From positions 1 through 40,799 of the forward strand of contig QIDY01000043.1 of NCBI GenBank assembly GCA_003228495.1: a stretch of 40,799 nt of DNA. The letters run 5' to 3'. The DNA is from Nitrospirota bacterium. GTDB lineage: Bacteria; Nitrospirota; Nitrospiria; Nitrospirales; UBA8639. The notes under the pieces are model-generated. The model worked only from the letters and a program-made list of their open reading frames with translations. It did not search any database and had not been told where the DNA came from. Shown in pieces: positions 8,008 to 16,187 of the stretch (position 1 is its first letter; each line of letters opens with the position of its first letter). Made by a program: the position numbers and the translations under genes.

Positions 8008-8985
8008 AATTTTCATGGCTTCTTTGACTTCTCCCATCGTTTCCTTTGCGACAACAGACGCACGTTTTCGGCCTTCCTCGACTACGTCTTGTGCCTGCTT
8101 GGGTCGGGCCATCACGGTCGCGCGGGTTTCCCACATCGGAGCAAATCGTTCGACCATGGCATCGGCCACTTGACGCTTGCAGTCGATGCATCCAATGGCC
8201 GCTGTCCGGCAATCGGTGTCGACTTGTTTGATGGTCAAGTCAGTGGAAAAAATTTTGTGGAAATCATAGACCGGACACAGTTCCGGATTGCCTGCATCGG
8301 TGCGTCGAACCCTGGCAGGGTCGGTGACCATGGTTTTGAGTTTTTGCCGAACGGTTGGCTCGGTATCGGACAGATTAATCGTATTGTGATAGCTCTTACT
8401 CATCTTTCGCCCATCGATGCCAAGCACTTTAGGAAATTGAGTCAGATATTCTTTGGGTTCAGGGAAGACCGGGGTGTACAAACTATTAAAACGGCGGCCA
8501 ACTTCTCGCGTCAGTTCCAAATGCGGGAGTTGATCTTTTCCTACAGGTACCAGGTCGGGTTTATACAGCAAGATGTCTGCGGATTGAAGCACGGGATAGC
8601 CTAAAAAGCCATAGGTTGAAAGGTCCTTTTCCTTAATTTCCTCTTGTTTTTCCTTATACGTGGGATTTCGCTCCAACCAAGGAATGGGAATAATCATGGA
8701 GAGGAGTAAATGCAGAATGGCATGTTCAGGGACCTGAGATTGAATAAAGATCGTCGCTCGATTGGGATCAATTCCCGCTGCAAGCCAGTCGATGAGCAGC
8801 TCTTGTGTAAATTCTTTCAGCCGGCTGGTGTCCGCATAATTCGTGGATAAGGCATGCCAATCCGCCGCGAAGAAAAAACATTCATGTTGTGCTTGGAGCG
8901 TCTTCCAATTCTCCAAGGCCCCGAGAAGATTTCCGAGATGCATGAGCCCGCTGGGTTGCATGCCGCTGAGTACGCGTGATGCCAT
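8005..8985 (-). CDS. trpS: tryptophanyl-tRNA synthetase
   Basis: Charges tRNA-Trp. Class I synthetase of 326 residues, normal for the bacterial form. The HIGH-type motif is HLGNLLGA near residue 17 and the KMSKS motif is in GIDGRKMSKSYHNTINLS. SGMQPSG at the N terminus is typical. It follows the M50 protease by 22 bases and probably shares its transcript. Its stop codon merges into a heptamer repeat. Confidence 0.97.
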   Translation of the reverse strand: MASRVLSGMQPSGLMHLGNLLGALENWKTLQAQHECFFFAADWHALSTNYADTSRLKEFTQELLIDWLAAGIDPNRATIFIQSQVPEHAILHLLLSMIIPIPWLERNPTYKEKQEEIKEKDLSTYGFLGYPVLQSADILLYKPDLVPVGKDQLPHLELTREVGRRFNSLYTPVFPEPKEYLTQFPKVLGIDGRKMSKSYHNTINLSDTEPTVRQKLKTMVTDPARVRRTDAGNPELCPVYDFHKIFSTDLTIKQVDTDCRTAAIGCIDCKRQVADAMVERFAPMWETRATVMARPKQAQDVVEEGRKRASVVAKETMGEVKEAMKI

Positions 8986-9007
8986 TATACCTCTTCAAGG
9001 ATCTAGT

Positions 9008-9730
9008 TTAAGGTAGAAATTCAGAGAGAAAAACCTGGAAAAAGACTTGTTGTATGGAGCCAATATAGATACTCAAAATGGGAATATGCGAGTTAACCAT
9101 TATCAGTCCCAAAACAACAAGCATGCCATAGGGTTCGAGGCGGTTTAAGGCCATGGCAGGTTTAGGAGGCAGCACGCTGACAAGGACTCGGCTTCCATCT
9201 AATGGTGGAATCGGCAACAAGTTAAAGGCGAATAACACAATATTAATCAGCATAGAAAAGAGAGCCATGGCCGTGAGTGGGACCAGCAGCATTCCTTGGA
9301 GATCCTGACGAGGTTCCACTCCGGGCTGAGGTGGCCAATTGTCCTGGAGCGTTGGATCGATGTGCAGAAACAACGCCAACAGGAGACCACTGATCACAGC
9401 CAAACATAAATTCATGAGCGGACCGGCTATAGCCACAAGAGCCATGTCCCGTTTGGGATTATGTAATTTCCCGGCATTGATCGGAACAGGTTTAGCCCAG
9501 CCAAAGATGAATCCCCCTGGGATCAAAAACAAAATGAAGGGGACGATAATGCTCCCATACAAATCGATGTGTGGAAGGGGGTTGAGGGTGAGGCGACCGA
9601 GAGACTTCGCCGTCGGGTCGCCAAAGAAATACGCAACACGTCCATGGGCATATTCATGGAGGACGATGGCCGCCATTAAGGGGACTAACATGAATGAAAG
9701 GTTATGCAAAAATGCTAGTAACGAATCCAT
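9008..9730 (-). CDS. M50 site-2 protease family membrane protein
   Basis: Polytopic zinc metalloprotease of the S2P/M50 group that cleaves substrates inside the membrane; the substrate is unknown. The 240 residues hold about five to six membrane segments, the zinc-binding HEYAH at residues 25-29 in the first helix, and the third-ligand motif NLLPIPPLDGSR at about 170-181. No PDZ domain is present, so it is the short form rather than RseP. It begins five bases after the stop of the upstream TPR/binding protein and is followed by trpS; an M50 gene next to trpS is a common bacterial pairing. Confidence 0.92.
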   Translation of the reverse strand: MDSLLAFLHNLSFMLVPLMAAIVLHEYAHGRVAYFFGDPTAKSLGRLTLNPLPHIDLYGSIIVPFILFLIPGGFIFGWAKPVPINAGKLHNPKRDMALVAIAGPLMNLCLAVISGLLLALFLHIDPTLQDNWPPQPGVEPRQDLQGMLLVPLTAMALFSMLINIVLFAFNLLPIPPLDGSRVLVSVLPPKPAMALNRLEPYGMLVVLGLIMVNSHIPILSIYIGSIQQVFFQVFLSEFLP

Positions 9731-9734
9731 AGAG

Positions 9735-11660
9735 TTAATTCAGTTGAGTGAACGTGCGTTTGTTGATTTGGAGAAGATAGAGTCGACGATTCAAGATCCC
9801 TGCTGAACTAAAGGAGGCAAATCCACTTAACGCTGGTAAGTCTGATCGTCGGACGAGTTGATTCCAGACATCTTGTCCGGATTGTGCCTCTTTGCGAAGC
9901 GTTTCCAGGACCAATATGGCGGCATCATAGGCCTGGACAGCAAAAAGCGAGGGCTCTTTGTGAAACCGGCTGCGATAGCGTTGAATGAACATTTGCACGC
10001 TAGGGTCTGGGCTGTTGAGAAAAAACCCATCTACAAAAATACTGCCATCCAAGTCTTGTTTTGCCCATCGAAACAATTCGGGATTATGCCAGCTATTGCC
10101 GCCAAGGATCGGGACATTTATATCAAAAAACGCCAGTTGAGCGGCAATCAAGGCCAAGTGTACCGGCTGCCCTGGGAGAAAGACGGCGTCAAAACCCGGG
10201 GTATAGACAAGGCGTTCTTCGCCCGTTCGCGTTTCCTCGGGCTCTTCAAGGCCATATTGCTCAAGATCCTTGTTTTTCAAACGGCGTAATTGTTCTGCAA
10301 TATCGGTTTGTTCTTCGGCATATTCTTCGACGGCAATAATTTCTCCGCCAGAATGAACGACTTCCTTACCAAACATATCGGCCAACTCACGTCCATAGGC
10401 TGTTTTCGGATAGATAATACAAAACCGATGATAGCCTAATTCCATCACTGCATACTCGACAAGGCGTTTGGCTTGAACGGAAGACGTCATCGCCGTACTG
10501 AACCAAAACGAGCCAAATTGGCGGACGTTGAGGAGCGTGGAAGAGGGTGTGATGAACGGGGTAGTATTGTCATCCGGAAGACGGCCAAGGTCACGAATTT
10601 CTCTGGATAACAGAGGTCCGATAACGGCTCGGGGTTGGAACTCATCGAGAAGTTGTTGCATCTCGACTTGTAACGGTGCAGTGAGCGACGTGGTGTCTTT
10701 CACGACGAGCCCGACAGAAGAGAATCCCCACTGTTCCTTTGCAATGTCTATCGCGAGTCGAATGCCATTGAGTAAATCGGTCCCATAGGGTTTCATTGGG
10801 CCTGAAAAAGGGAGGGCCACTCCCAGAATATGTGGATGAACCTTGATTTTGTTAATGAAGGATTGGAGAAGCGCCATTGACGTTTGCGCATAGGGATGAG
10901 TCGGAAATCGTTTGAGAAATCCACGGATATCCCGTTCGGCCAAGACTTCATCTCCACGCGCCGTGTGTAGTTCAATGAGACGGATTGTTGCCAAATCCCC
11001 GGGATATCTATTGGCGTATTCCTCCATGAGTTCTTGGAGAGCCGCTTCGTCCAACTGCTGCAAAATCAGGGTTTGGGTGACTTGTTCTAATTCCAATCGT
11101 TCGCTGGGCTCGACAAGCATCATTTCATTGAGTGCGGCTTTCACTGCGCCGAGGGGATTTCCGTCGTCGAGTTCGGCTTGACGAATGCGTTGGAAAAGTG
11201 TCTGGCGCAGTTCCAGATCAGTGGCATAATCCAATGTTTGATATAATTGTATGAGGGCCTGGGAATATTCCTGATTATGGACGAACAATTCGGCCATTAA
11301 GACTCGGGCAGGGTTCGTGACTGTTGAAAAGGGGAATTCTTCGAGTAGCTGTCTCAGTACGCTGAGGGCTTCCTTAATCTGGGCATCGTGTTTGAGAATC
11401 GTTGCTTGCAGGAAATAGGCTTGTTGGAGCACCTCAGGCGGTGGCAGAGAGTCGATGAGTTCTTCCACCGTTTCTAATGCTTGGGTTGTTTGCCCTGCTT
11501 CCCATTGAGCCTTGGCCTGCTCCAATGTTGTATGGCCTGGGGAAACGGTCCCAAACGAAGGATGAGCGAGAAGAAATAGGGAAAAAACTCCCAAGTGGAT
11601 GACAAAGGAAATCCTAACGAAAAAAATCCTGTAAGCCCGGTTTGGTGACAAAGACATCAT
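9735..11660 (-). CDS. exported TPR plus periplasmic-binding (Peripla_BP_6, LpoA-like) protein
   Basis: Large exported protein of about 641 residues. The N terminus RIFFVRISFVIHLGVFSLFL followed by AHPSFG looks like a signal peptide. Residues about 40-280 are helical repeats of TPR type (EQAKAQWEAGQTTQALETV, FLQATILKHDAQIKEALSVL). The rest is a type I periplasmic-binding fold: ILGVALPFSGPMKPYGTDLL, VGLVVKDT, AVIGPLLS, TPFITPSS, YPKTAYGRELADMFGKEV, ILGGNSWHNPELF. TPR plus this fold resembles LpoA, the activator of penicillin-binding protein 1A, but amino-acid sensing is also possible. ATG 11660 is chosen; a GTG at 11693 adds 11 residues, and neither start has a clear ribosome-binding site. No permease gene lies nearby, which argues against an ABC uptake role. 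Confidence 0.85.
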   Translation of the reverse strand: MMSLSPNRAYRIFFVRISFVIHLGVFSLFLLAHPSFGTVSPGHTTLEQAKAQWEAGQTTQALETVEELIDSLPPPEVLQQAYFLQATILKHDAQIKEALSVLRQLLEEFPFSTVTNPARVLMAELFVHNQEYSQALIQLYQTLDYATDLELRQTLFQRIRQAELDDGNPLGAVKAALNEMMLVEPSERLELEQVTQTLILQQLDEAALQELMEEYANRYPGDLATIRLIELHTARGDEVLAERDIRGFLKRFPTHPYAQTSMALLQSFINKIKVHPHILGVALPFSGPMKPYGTDLLNGIRLAIDIAKEQWGFSSVGLVVKDTTSLTAPLQVEMQQLLDEFQPRAVIGPLLSREIRDLGRLPDDNTTPFITPSSTLLNVRQFGSFWFSTAMTSSVQAKRLVEYAVMELGYHRFCIIYPKTAYGRELADMFGKEVVHSGGEIIAVEEYAEEQTDIAEQLRRLKNKDLEQYGLEEPEETRTGEERLVYTPGFDAVFLPGQPVHLALIAAQLAFFDINVPILGGNSWHNPELFRWAKQDLDGSIFVDGFFLNSPDPSVQMFIQRYRSRFHKEPSLFAVQAYDAAILVLETLRKEAQSGQDVWNQLVRRSDLPALSGFASFSSAGILNRRLYLLQINKRTFTQLN

Positions 11661-11852
11661 AGAATGGGAGTTGGGAAAGGAAAAATCGAACACGTGTCAG
11701 ATACGTCTATCAAGAAATTTTGTGCAGGATTGAGATGAATATGCAGGAAATTCAGTTTATTATATCAGGAAGTGTGCTTACCTAAATAGGAGAACACGAG
11801 AAATTCTGTCAAGTGAAAAAGGAGTTGAATGAAAGACTCCTCGATGTGATCC

Positions 11853-12797
11853 ATGGAAAATCGTAGTGCCAAGGATTCTATGCAAGATTTAATGGACGAA
11901 TACCTGATGATGTTGCAAGTGGAAAGTGGCTGTGCGGCCAATACCTTGGGAGCCTATCGCCGGGATTTGCGGAAACTCGGCGATTTTTTTCAACAGGAAG
12001 GCCTCACTGATCTTCAATCACTGACCAAACCGTTATGGGTCCAATTTCTCGGCAGCCTAAAAACTGCAGGCTTATCCTCCTCATCGATTGCCCGCTGTCT
12101 GGCGGCAGTCCGGGGTTTCTCTAAGCACATGGCACTCAATCAGGGAAAAGGTGCATTGGAGGGGATATTAAAAGGGACACCGAAGCAATGGGTGCAACTC
12201 CCAAAACTCTTGTCCGAAACGGAAGTCACGCGATTGCTCAATTTGGCAATCATGGATCATCGCGAAGACCGGCGGGATGCCGCCATGGTGGAATTGTTAT
12301 ATGCCACGGGTCTTCGTGTTTCGGAGTTGGTTAATTTAGAACTGGCGCATCTCAACCTGGAAGTGGGGTTCCTTCAGGCGACCGGCAAGCGCGACAAGCA
12401 GCGAATTGTGCCTATCGGGGATAAGGCACGCGAACTGGTTTTGGAATACCTTCAGTCCGCACGCCCGGCTTTTGTCAAAAAGCGAACGTCTTCGGCGTTG
12501 TTTCTTACCCGGTTGGGCCGGGCCATGAGCCGGCAATGTTTTTGGAAAATTCTCAAGGATCGCACGATTCGAGCCGGGATTACCAAACCCATCTCACCGC
12601 ACATGCTCCGGCATTCGTTTGCCACTCATTTGTTGGATCATGGGGCGGATCTTCGGTCCGTTCAAATGATGTTGGGCCATGCCAGTATTGCCACGACCCA
12701 AATCTATACCCATGTCGAGCACACCCGCCTCAAAAAAATCCACGACCACTTTTTCCCTAGGAAACAACGTAAACAAGTGAAAGATGCCGGTTCCTGA
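11853..12797 (+). CDS. xerD: tyrosine recombinase XerD/XerC type
   Basis: Site-specific recombinase that resolves chromosome dimers at dif during division. The 314-residue protein has the SAM-like N-terminal core-binding domain (about 10-100; YLMMLQVESGCAANTLGAYR) and the catalytic domain with Arg in YATGLRVSELV, Lys in ATGKRDKQR, HxxR in HMLRHSFATH, His in MMLGHAS and the nucleophile Tyr in TQIYTHVEH. Length and motifs fit housekeeping Xer rather than a phage integrase. ATG 11853 is given; ATG 11880 with AAGGA just upstream is possible. XerC or XerD cannot be told apart without a tree. Confidence 0.88.
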   Translation: MENRSAKDSMQDLMDEYLMMLQVESGCAANTLGAYRRDLRKLGDFFQQEGLTDLQSLTKPLWVQFLGSLKTAGLSSSSIARCLAAVRGFSKHMALNQGKGALEGILKGTPKQWVQLPKLLSETEVTRLLNLAIMDHREDRRDAAMVELLYATGLRVSELVNLELAHLNLEVGFLQATGKRDKQRIVPIGDKARELVLEYLQSARPAFVKKRTSSALFLTRLGRAMSRQCFWKILKDRTIRAGITKPISPHMLRHSFATHLLDHGADLRSVQMMLGHASIATTQIYTHVEHTRLKKIHDHFFPRKQRKQVKDAGS

Positions 12798-12897
12798 TGG
12801 GAAAAAGTTCGTATAGGTGAACCCAAAGTTGCAAAACGGAAAAGGGCTGTGGCAGGCTAGCCGCTGATACTTATTCTATTTTTAGAGGGGGCTTTTG

Positions 12898-13083
12898 ATG
12901 AAATATCGGAAACAGGTGCATTATGTGAAGGGGGTGTTTGCGTGCCCCAAATGCTGTCAACATTTTGTGCAAGAGAAGTGGCTGGAGGAATTTCGGGTGC
13001 GGTGTCATAAGTGCGATTACCGAGGAGCCCTGACGCATGTGTCCGTAGAAGAGCAGATAGATGAGGAAATCGAGCGTCGGTAA
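12898..13083 (+). CDS. small zinc-ribbon protein, function unknown
   Basis: A 61-residue protein starting at ATG 12898, with GAGGGGG about seven bases upstream. It carries two CxxC knuckles, CPKC and CHKC, 21 residues apart, which should bind one zinc as a rubredoxin-like ribbon. The N-terminal part is basic (KYRKQVHYVKGVF) and the C terminus acidic (VEEQIDEEIERR). The family is not recognised. Such miniproteins may bind nucleic acid or serve as adaptors. It sits alone between xerD and a flavodoxin gene. Confidence 0.7.
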   Translation: MKYRKQVHYVKGVFACPKCCQHFVQEKWLEEFRVRCHKCDYRGALTHVSVEEQIDEEIERR

Positions 13084-13171
13084 CTCTTTAATTCGGCATG
13101 TTTCATTAATTCTTTTCTGAGGTTATCAGTCGGTACGCTCTTTCCTCCCTGACACTATTTCCCAAAATCTG

Positions 13172-13783
13172 ATGATTGCTCAATCTGTTGTGCGTCTTCT
13201 GCTCGGAGTCGTCTTTCTGTGTCTTGGGTGTTCCCATGTCGTCGCACAGGTTCAATCTCAGCCGGACACCATCCAGGTTCTGGTGGCCTACCATTCCTTG
13301 TCCGGCAATACGGAAATCATGGCCAAGAGCGTGGTGGCAGGAGCCCAGACTGTTCCTGGCACACGTGTGTTGCTGCAGAAGGTGGGAGAAGTGACGGCGG
13401 ATCTGTTATTCGGCAGTGACGCCTTAGTTGTGGGGTCGCCGGTGTATTGGTCGAACATGTCGGGAGAAGTCAAAACCTTTTTTGATCGGTGGCAATTTGA
13501 ATTTGGGGTCTTTCCGGAATTCAAAATGCGGAATAAAGTGGGGGCGGCTTTTGCGACGGGTGGACAAGTCTCCAGTGGGAAAGAAGTGACCATGTTGACC
13601 ATTCTAGCCGCGATGCTGGGGAATCAGATGATCGTGGTGAGCGATGGCGGAGCCTTTGGCGCATCGGCCACGACGGAAGGCGACAGCCCCGGCATTGATG
13701 AAACAGAAAAGGCGGCTGCCAGGGCTTTGGGCAAGCGAGTGGCTGAAGTAGCGTGGGTAGTGAAGCGTGGGCAGCAACGGTAG
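13172..13783 (+). CDS. flavodoxin-fold protein with N-terminal export signal
   Basis: Predicted FMN-binding flavodoxin/WrbA-like protein, 203 residues. The FMN phosphate loop is AYHSLSGNTEIMAKSV, at about residues 39-55; VVGSPVYWSNMSGEVKTFFDRW and AFATGGQVSSGKEVT are the two further isoalloxazine-side loops, as in the WrbA/NADPH-quinone group. Unusually, residues 1-25 (RLLLGVVFLCLGC then SHVVAQ) form a hydrophobic export signal that is not part of the flavodoxin fold, so the protein may work in the periplasm or be membrane-tethered. The Cys at about residue 20 is a poor lipobox. The start ATG 13172 has no strong ribosome-binding site, but no other start lies between the signal and the fold. 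Confidence 0.8.
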   Translation: MIAQSVVRLLLGVVFLCLGCSHVVAQVQSQPDTIQVLVAYHSLSGNTEIMAKSVVAGAQTVPGTRVLLQKVGEVTADLLFGSDALVVGSPVYWSNMSGEVKTFFDRWQFEFGVFPEFKMRNKVGAAFATGGQVSSGKEVTMLTILAAMLGNQMIVVSDGGAFGASATTEGDSPGIDETEKAAARALGKRVAEVAWVVKRGQQR

Positions 13784-13931
13784 AGAATGTACTTATCGTC
13801 ATACCTACCGTATTTGGCAGGCATCTTTATTCTGCATCTACAAGAAGAGAGATTCCTGCTAAAGACTAACAGGAATAATCAATACGGCTATCAAGATTTT
13901 GCTTCCTCCCTACGGTGCCGACTGGGATTTA

Positions 13932-14624
13932 TTAATCTCTCTCTGAAGAGGGTCGACCTCGAGGCAAGGGCGAGACGCGGCGCTCTAATTTCTTGGCCAA
14001 GCGATCTTTGAACTTGTCACTCCCTAAGACCCAAGCTTTATTGGTTGCCTCCCGGATGGCGTCTAGTGTTTCTCCACTCAGATGGTAGCGGAAGAGGGCT
14101 CGATAGGCTTGCTGCCGTGCTGCCGCTGTGCCGCCCAATCGTTGGTAGAGGCCGTGGGGTGTCAGGAGAGGGTTAGATTTTCCACCAGCATGATAAGGAT
14201 AACTTGACCATCGGTAGTCGCGAGGATGTCTCACCATTTCGGCGCGAACGGGATTAAGTTCAATATACCGACAACAGGTTAATAGATAGGTTTCACTTTC
14301 TATCAGTGTGGCTCGATACCGCCCTTCCCATAGCGTTCCGGTGCGCTGATGGGTTGCATTGAAATACTGGACATAACGTCGGCCTAAGGATTGAAAAGTC
14401 CTCGGCAAACTATCTTCATGGGTCGGAGTGACCAGGAGATGCACATGGTTGGTCATCAGAACATAGGCATGGATGGCACATTCATGCATTTGGGAGGCTT
14501 CCTGCAGCCAATCGAGATAGACCTGATAATCGGTGATATGACGAAACAGCGCTTCACGATTGTTCCCTCGTTGAATCACATGGAGGGGAACGCCAGGGAC
14601 AAAAAAACGAGGTAACCGTGCCAT
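13932..14624 (-). CDS. REP-associated tyrosine transposase (Y1, IS200/IS605-like)
   Basis: Single-strand DNA transposase of the Y1 HUH class, 230 residues. Seen: start MARLPRFFVPGVPLHVIQRG, the HUH motif in LMTNHVHLLVTP, and the nucleophile-tyrosine helix around RRYVQYFN; GTLWEGRYRATLIESETYLL and CCRYIELNPVRAEMV are typical of the REP-associated branch. These are usually single-copy genes linked to dispersed palindromic repeats. Flanks: a 7-bp stem hairpin at 13852-13876 on one side and, on the other, the 18-base run 14686-14703 containing GAGTCTGACCCC. The ORF is intact. It stops four-fifths of a kilobase past the flavodoxin gene start and lies next to the 3' end of a TPR gene. Confidence 0.9.
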   Translation of the reverse strand: MARLPRFFVPGVPLHVIQRGNNREALFRHITDYQVYLDWLQEASQMHECAIHAYVLMTNHVHLLVTPTHEDSLPRTFQSLGRRYVQYFNATHQRTGTLWEGRYRATLIESETYLLTCCRYIELNPVRAEMVRHPRDYRWSSYPYHAGGKSNPLLTPHGLYQRLGGTAAARQQAYRALFRYHLSGETLDAIREATNKAWVLGSDKFKDRLAKKLERRVSPLPRGRPSSERD

Positions 14625-14715
14625 AATTGCTCCTTCTGCGCAGTTTGGATTTTACGCTAAATATCATAGCAAAAATCGTTTTGATAAGTCGAGTCTGACC
14701 CCTATTGATGAGGAA

Positions 14716-15033
14716 TTATGAGGGGAGGGAATTGCGGAGTTCTTCAAGATTTTTGATTACGAGTAAGTCGCCATTGGTGGTCGCGACGGTAATGCCTTCT
14801 GCGCAAATGGATCGACATTTTTCAACGTTGCTTGCTTGTTGAAGCGATTGTGCTAGAGCAAAGTACGCCGCAGAATAATTGGGTCTGACTTGAATGCATT
14901 GCTCTAACGCAGGTATCGCTTCAGCCCAATTTTTGTCACCCATATAGGCTTTCCCTAAACCGAACCAGAGGGTTTCGTCCTTGGAGTCTAACTGTAGAAT
15001 TTTTTTAAATTGTTCGATTTTTGGGTTAGCCAT
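14716..15033 (-). CDS. small TPR protein
   Basis: A cytoplasmic protein of about 105 residues made of tetratricopeptide repeats: ETLWFGLGKAYMGDKNWAEA, AIPALEQCIQVRPNYSAAYF, ALAQSLQQASNVEKCRSICA. TPRs mediate protein binding; the partner is unknown. ATG 15033 (MANPKIEQFKKIL) is chosen because the repeat starts at once; the open frame extends to 15168 but that extra part has no TPR character. The gene is divergent from the deacetylase-like gene, with the REP transposase close behind its stop. Confidence 0.75.
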   Translation of the reverse strand: MANPKIEQFKKILQLDSKDETLWFGLGKAYMGDKNWAEAIPALEQCIQVRPNYSAAYFALAQSLQQASNVEKCRSICAEGITVATTNGDLLVIKNLEELRNSLPS

Positions 15034-15238
15034 AGTAGATAATTTTCGTGCGTCAAGTAATTTTGGGACGGCAAAGGACAACAACCCTATCATGTGCCTC
15101 AATGCGTTGTCTAAGAAAAGGAGTCTATGGTAAGATTTTCCACGATTTTCCTTCCTGAGATGAGTCAAAAAAAGTCGAGTGTTCGTTGATTATCTCCCCC
15201 ATTCGAGTGTTGATCTTCAAGCCTGGGAATCGTTAATT

Positions 15239-16183
15239 ATGGGACGCGTCGGCTTTGTGTATGATCCCAAGTATTTGGGCCATGAAATGGGTCGTAGTCA
15301 TCCTGAATCTCCTGAGCGGCTTCGAGCCATTTGTACGCAATTGCAAGCCTCGGGCACGTGGTCTCGTTTACAGCATGTCCTACCACGACGGGCCGAGCGG
15401 CAATGGATTGAACTCATCCACCGCTCGTCATATGTCGATAGTCTTGAGCGTCGTTCTCCCGTGATGGGCTATGCGTCACTGGATCCCGATACGTCGATGT
15501 CGCCGGGCACGTTAGATGCGGCCTATCTTGCGACTGGCGGAGCTCTTGCTGCCGTCGATGCCATGATGAATGACGAAATTGATCAAGCATTTTGCGCTGT
15601 TCGCCCCCCAGGACACCATGCCGAGGCGGATCGGGCGATGGGGTTTTGTTTTTTTAATACGGTGGCCATCGTTGCCCGCTATATTCAAGGGCACTATGGG
15701 TTGAAACGTGTGCTGATTGTGGATTGGGACGTGCATCATGGGAACGGCACCCAACATGCGTTTTACGATGACGCATCCGTGTTGTTTTTTAGCACACACC
15801 AATTTCCTTATTATCCTGGAACGGGACAGGCCAGGGAGACGGGGGAAGGCGAGGGCAAGGGGTTGACGATCAATGTCCCTCTTTCAGGAGGACAAGGAGA
15901 CGACGAGTATCGGGAGATTTTCCAGAAAGTCCTTGTCCCGGCAGCCGACGCCTTTCAGCCGGAATTCGTGCTTATTTCGGCAGGATTTGATGCTCATCAA
16001 GATGATCCTCTGGCGAGTATGGATTTGACGGAGCAGGGGTATTCAGAGTTAACGGGCATTGTCGCATCAATCGCGGGAAATTATTCTGGTGGAAAAATCC
16101 TTGCGTGTTTAGAGGGCGGGTATCACCTACAAGCTCTGGCTGGATCGGTCGATCAGCATATCAGGGCGCTACTGGATAGTTAA
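15239..16183 (+). CDS. histone deacetylase/AcuC family zinc hydrolase
   Basis: Class II-like deacetylase of the arginase/deacetylase fold, removing acetyl groups from lysine or polyamine substrates; the bacterial target is unknown. It is 314 residues from ATG 15239 (MGRVGFVYDPKYLGHEMG). Seen: HPESPERL, the catalytic His pair in RPPGHHAE, zinc ligands in VDWDVHHGNGTQ and ISAGFDAHQDDPLASM, FYPGTG-like YYPGTG, and the glycine loop LEGGYHL. A GTG at 15179 would add 20 residues without family support. The pentaheme cytochrome gene follows after four bases, so the two are probably co-transcribed, though no functional tie is known. Confidence 0.9.
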   Translation: MGRVGFVYDPKYLGHEMGRSHPESPERLRAICTQLQASGTWSRLQHVLPRRAERQWIELIHRSSYVDSLERRSPVMGYASLDPDTSMSPGTLDAAYLATGGALAAVDAMMNDEIDQAFCAVRPPGHHAEADRAMGFCFFNTVAIVARYIQGHYGLKRVLIVDWDVHHGNGTQHAFYDDASVLFFSTHQFPYYPGTGQARETGEGEGKGLTINVPLSGGQGDDEYREIFQKVLVPAADAFQPEFVLISAGFDAHQDDPLASMDLTEQGYSELTGIVASIAGNYSGGKILACLEGGYHLQALAGSVDQHIRALLDS

Positions 16184-16187
16184 CGGC

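Noticed and set aside
11694..11852. Regulatory RNA in the gap before xerD
   Set aside because: Only a short GGAGT/ACTCC hairpin near 11821 is visible; nothing matches a known riboswitch or leader.
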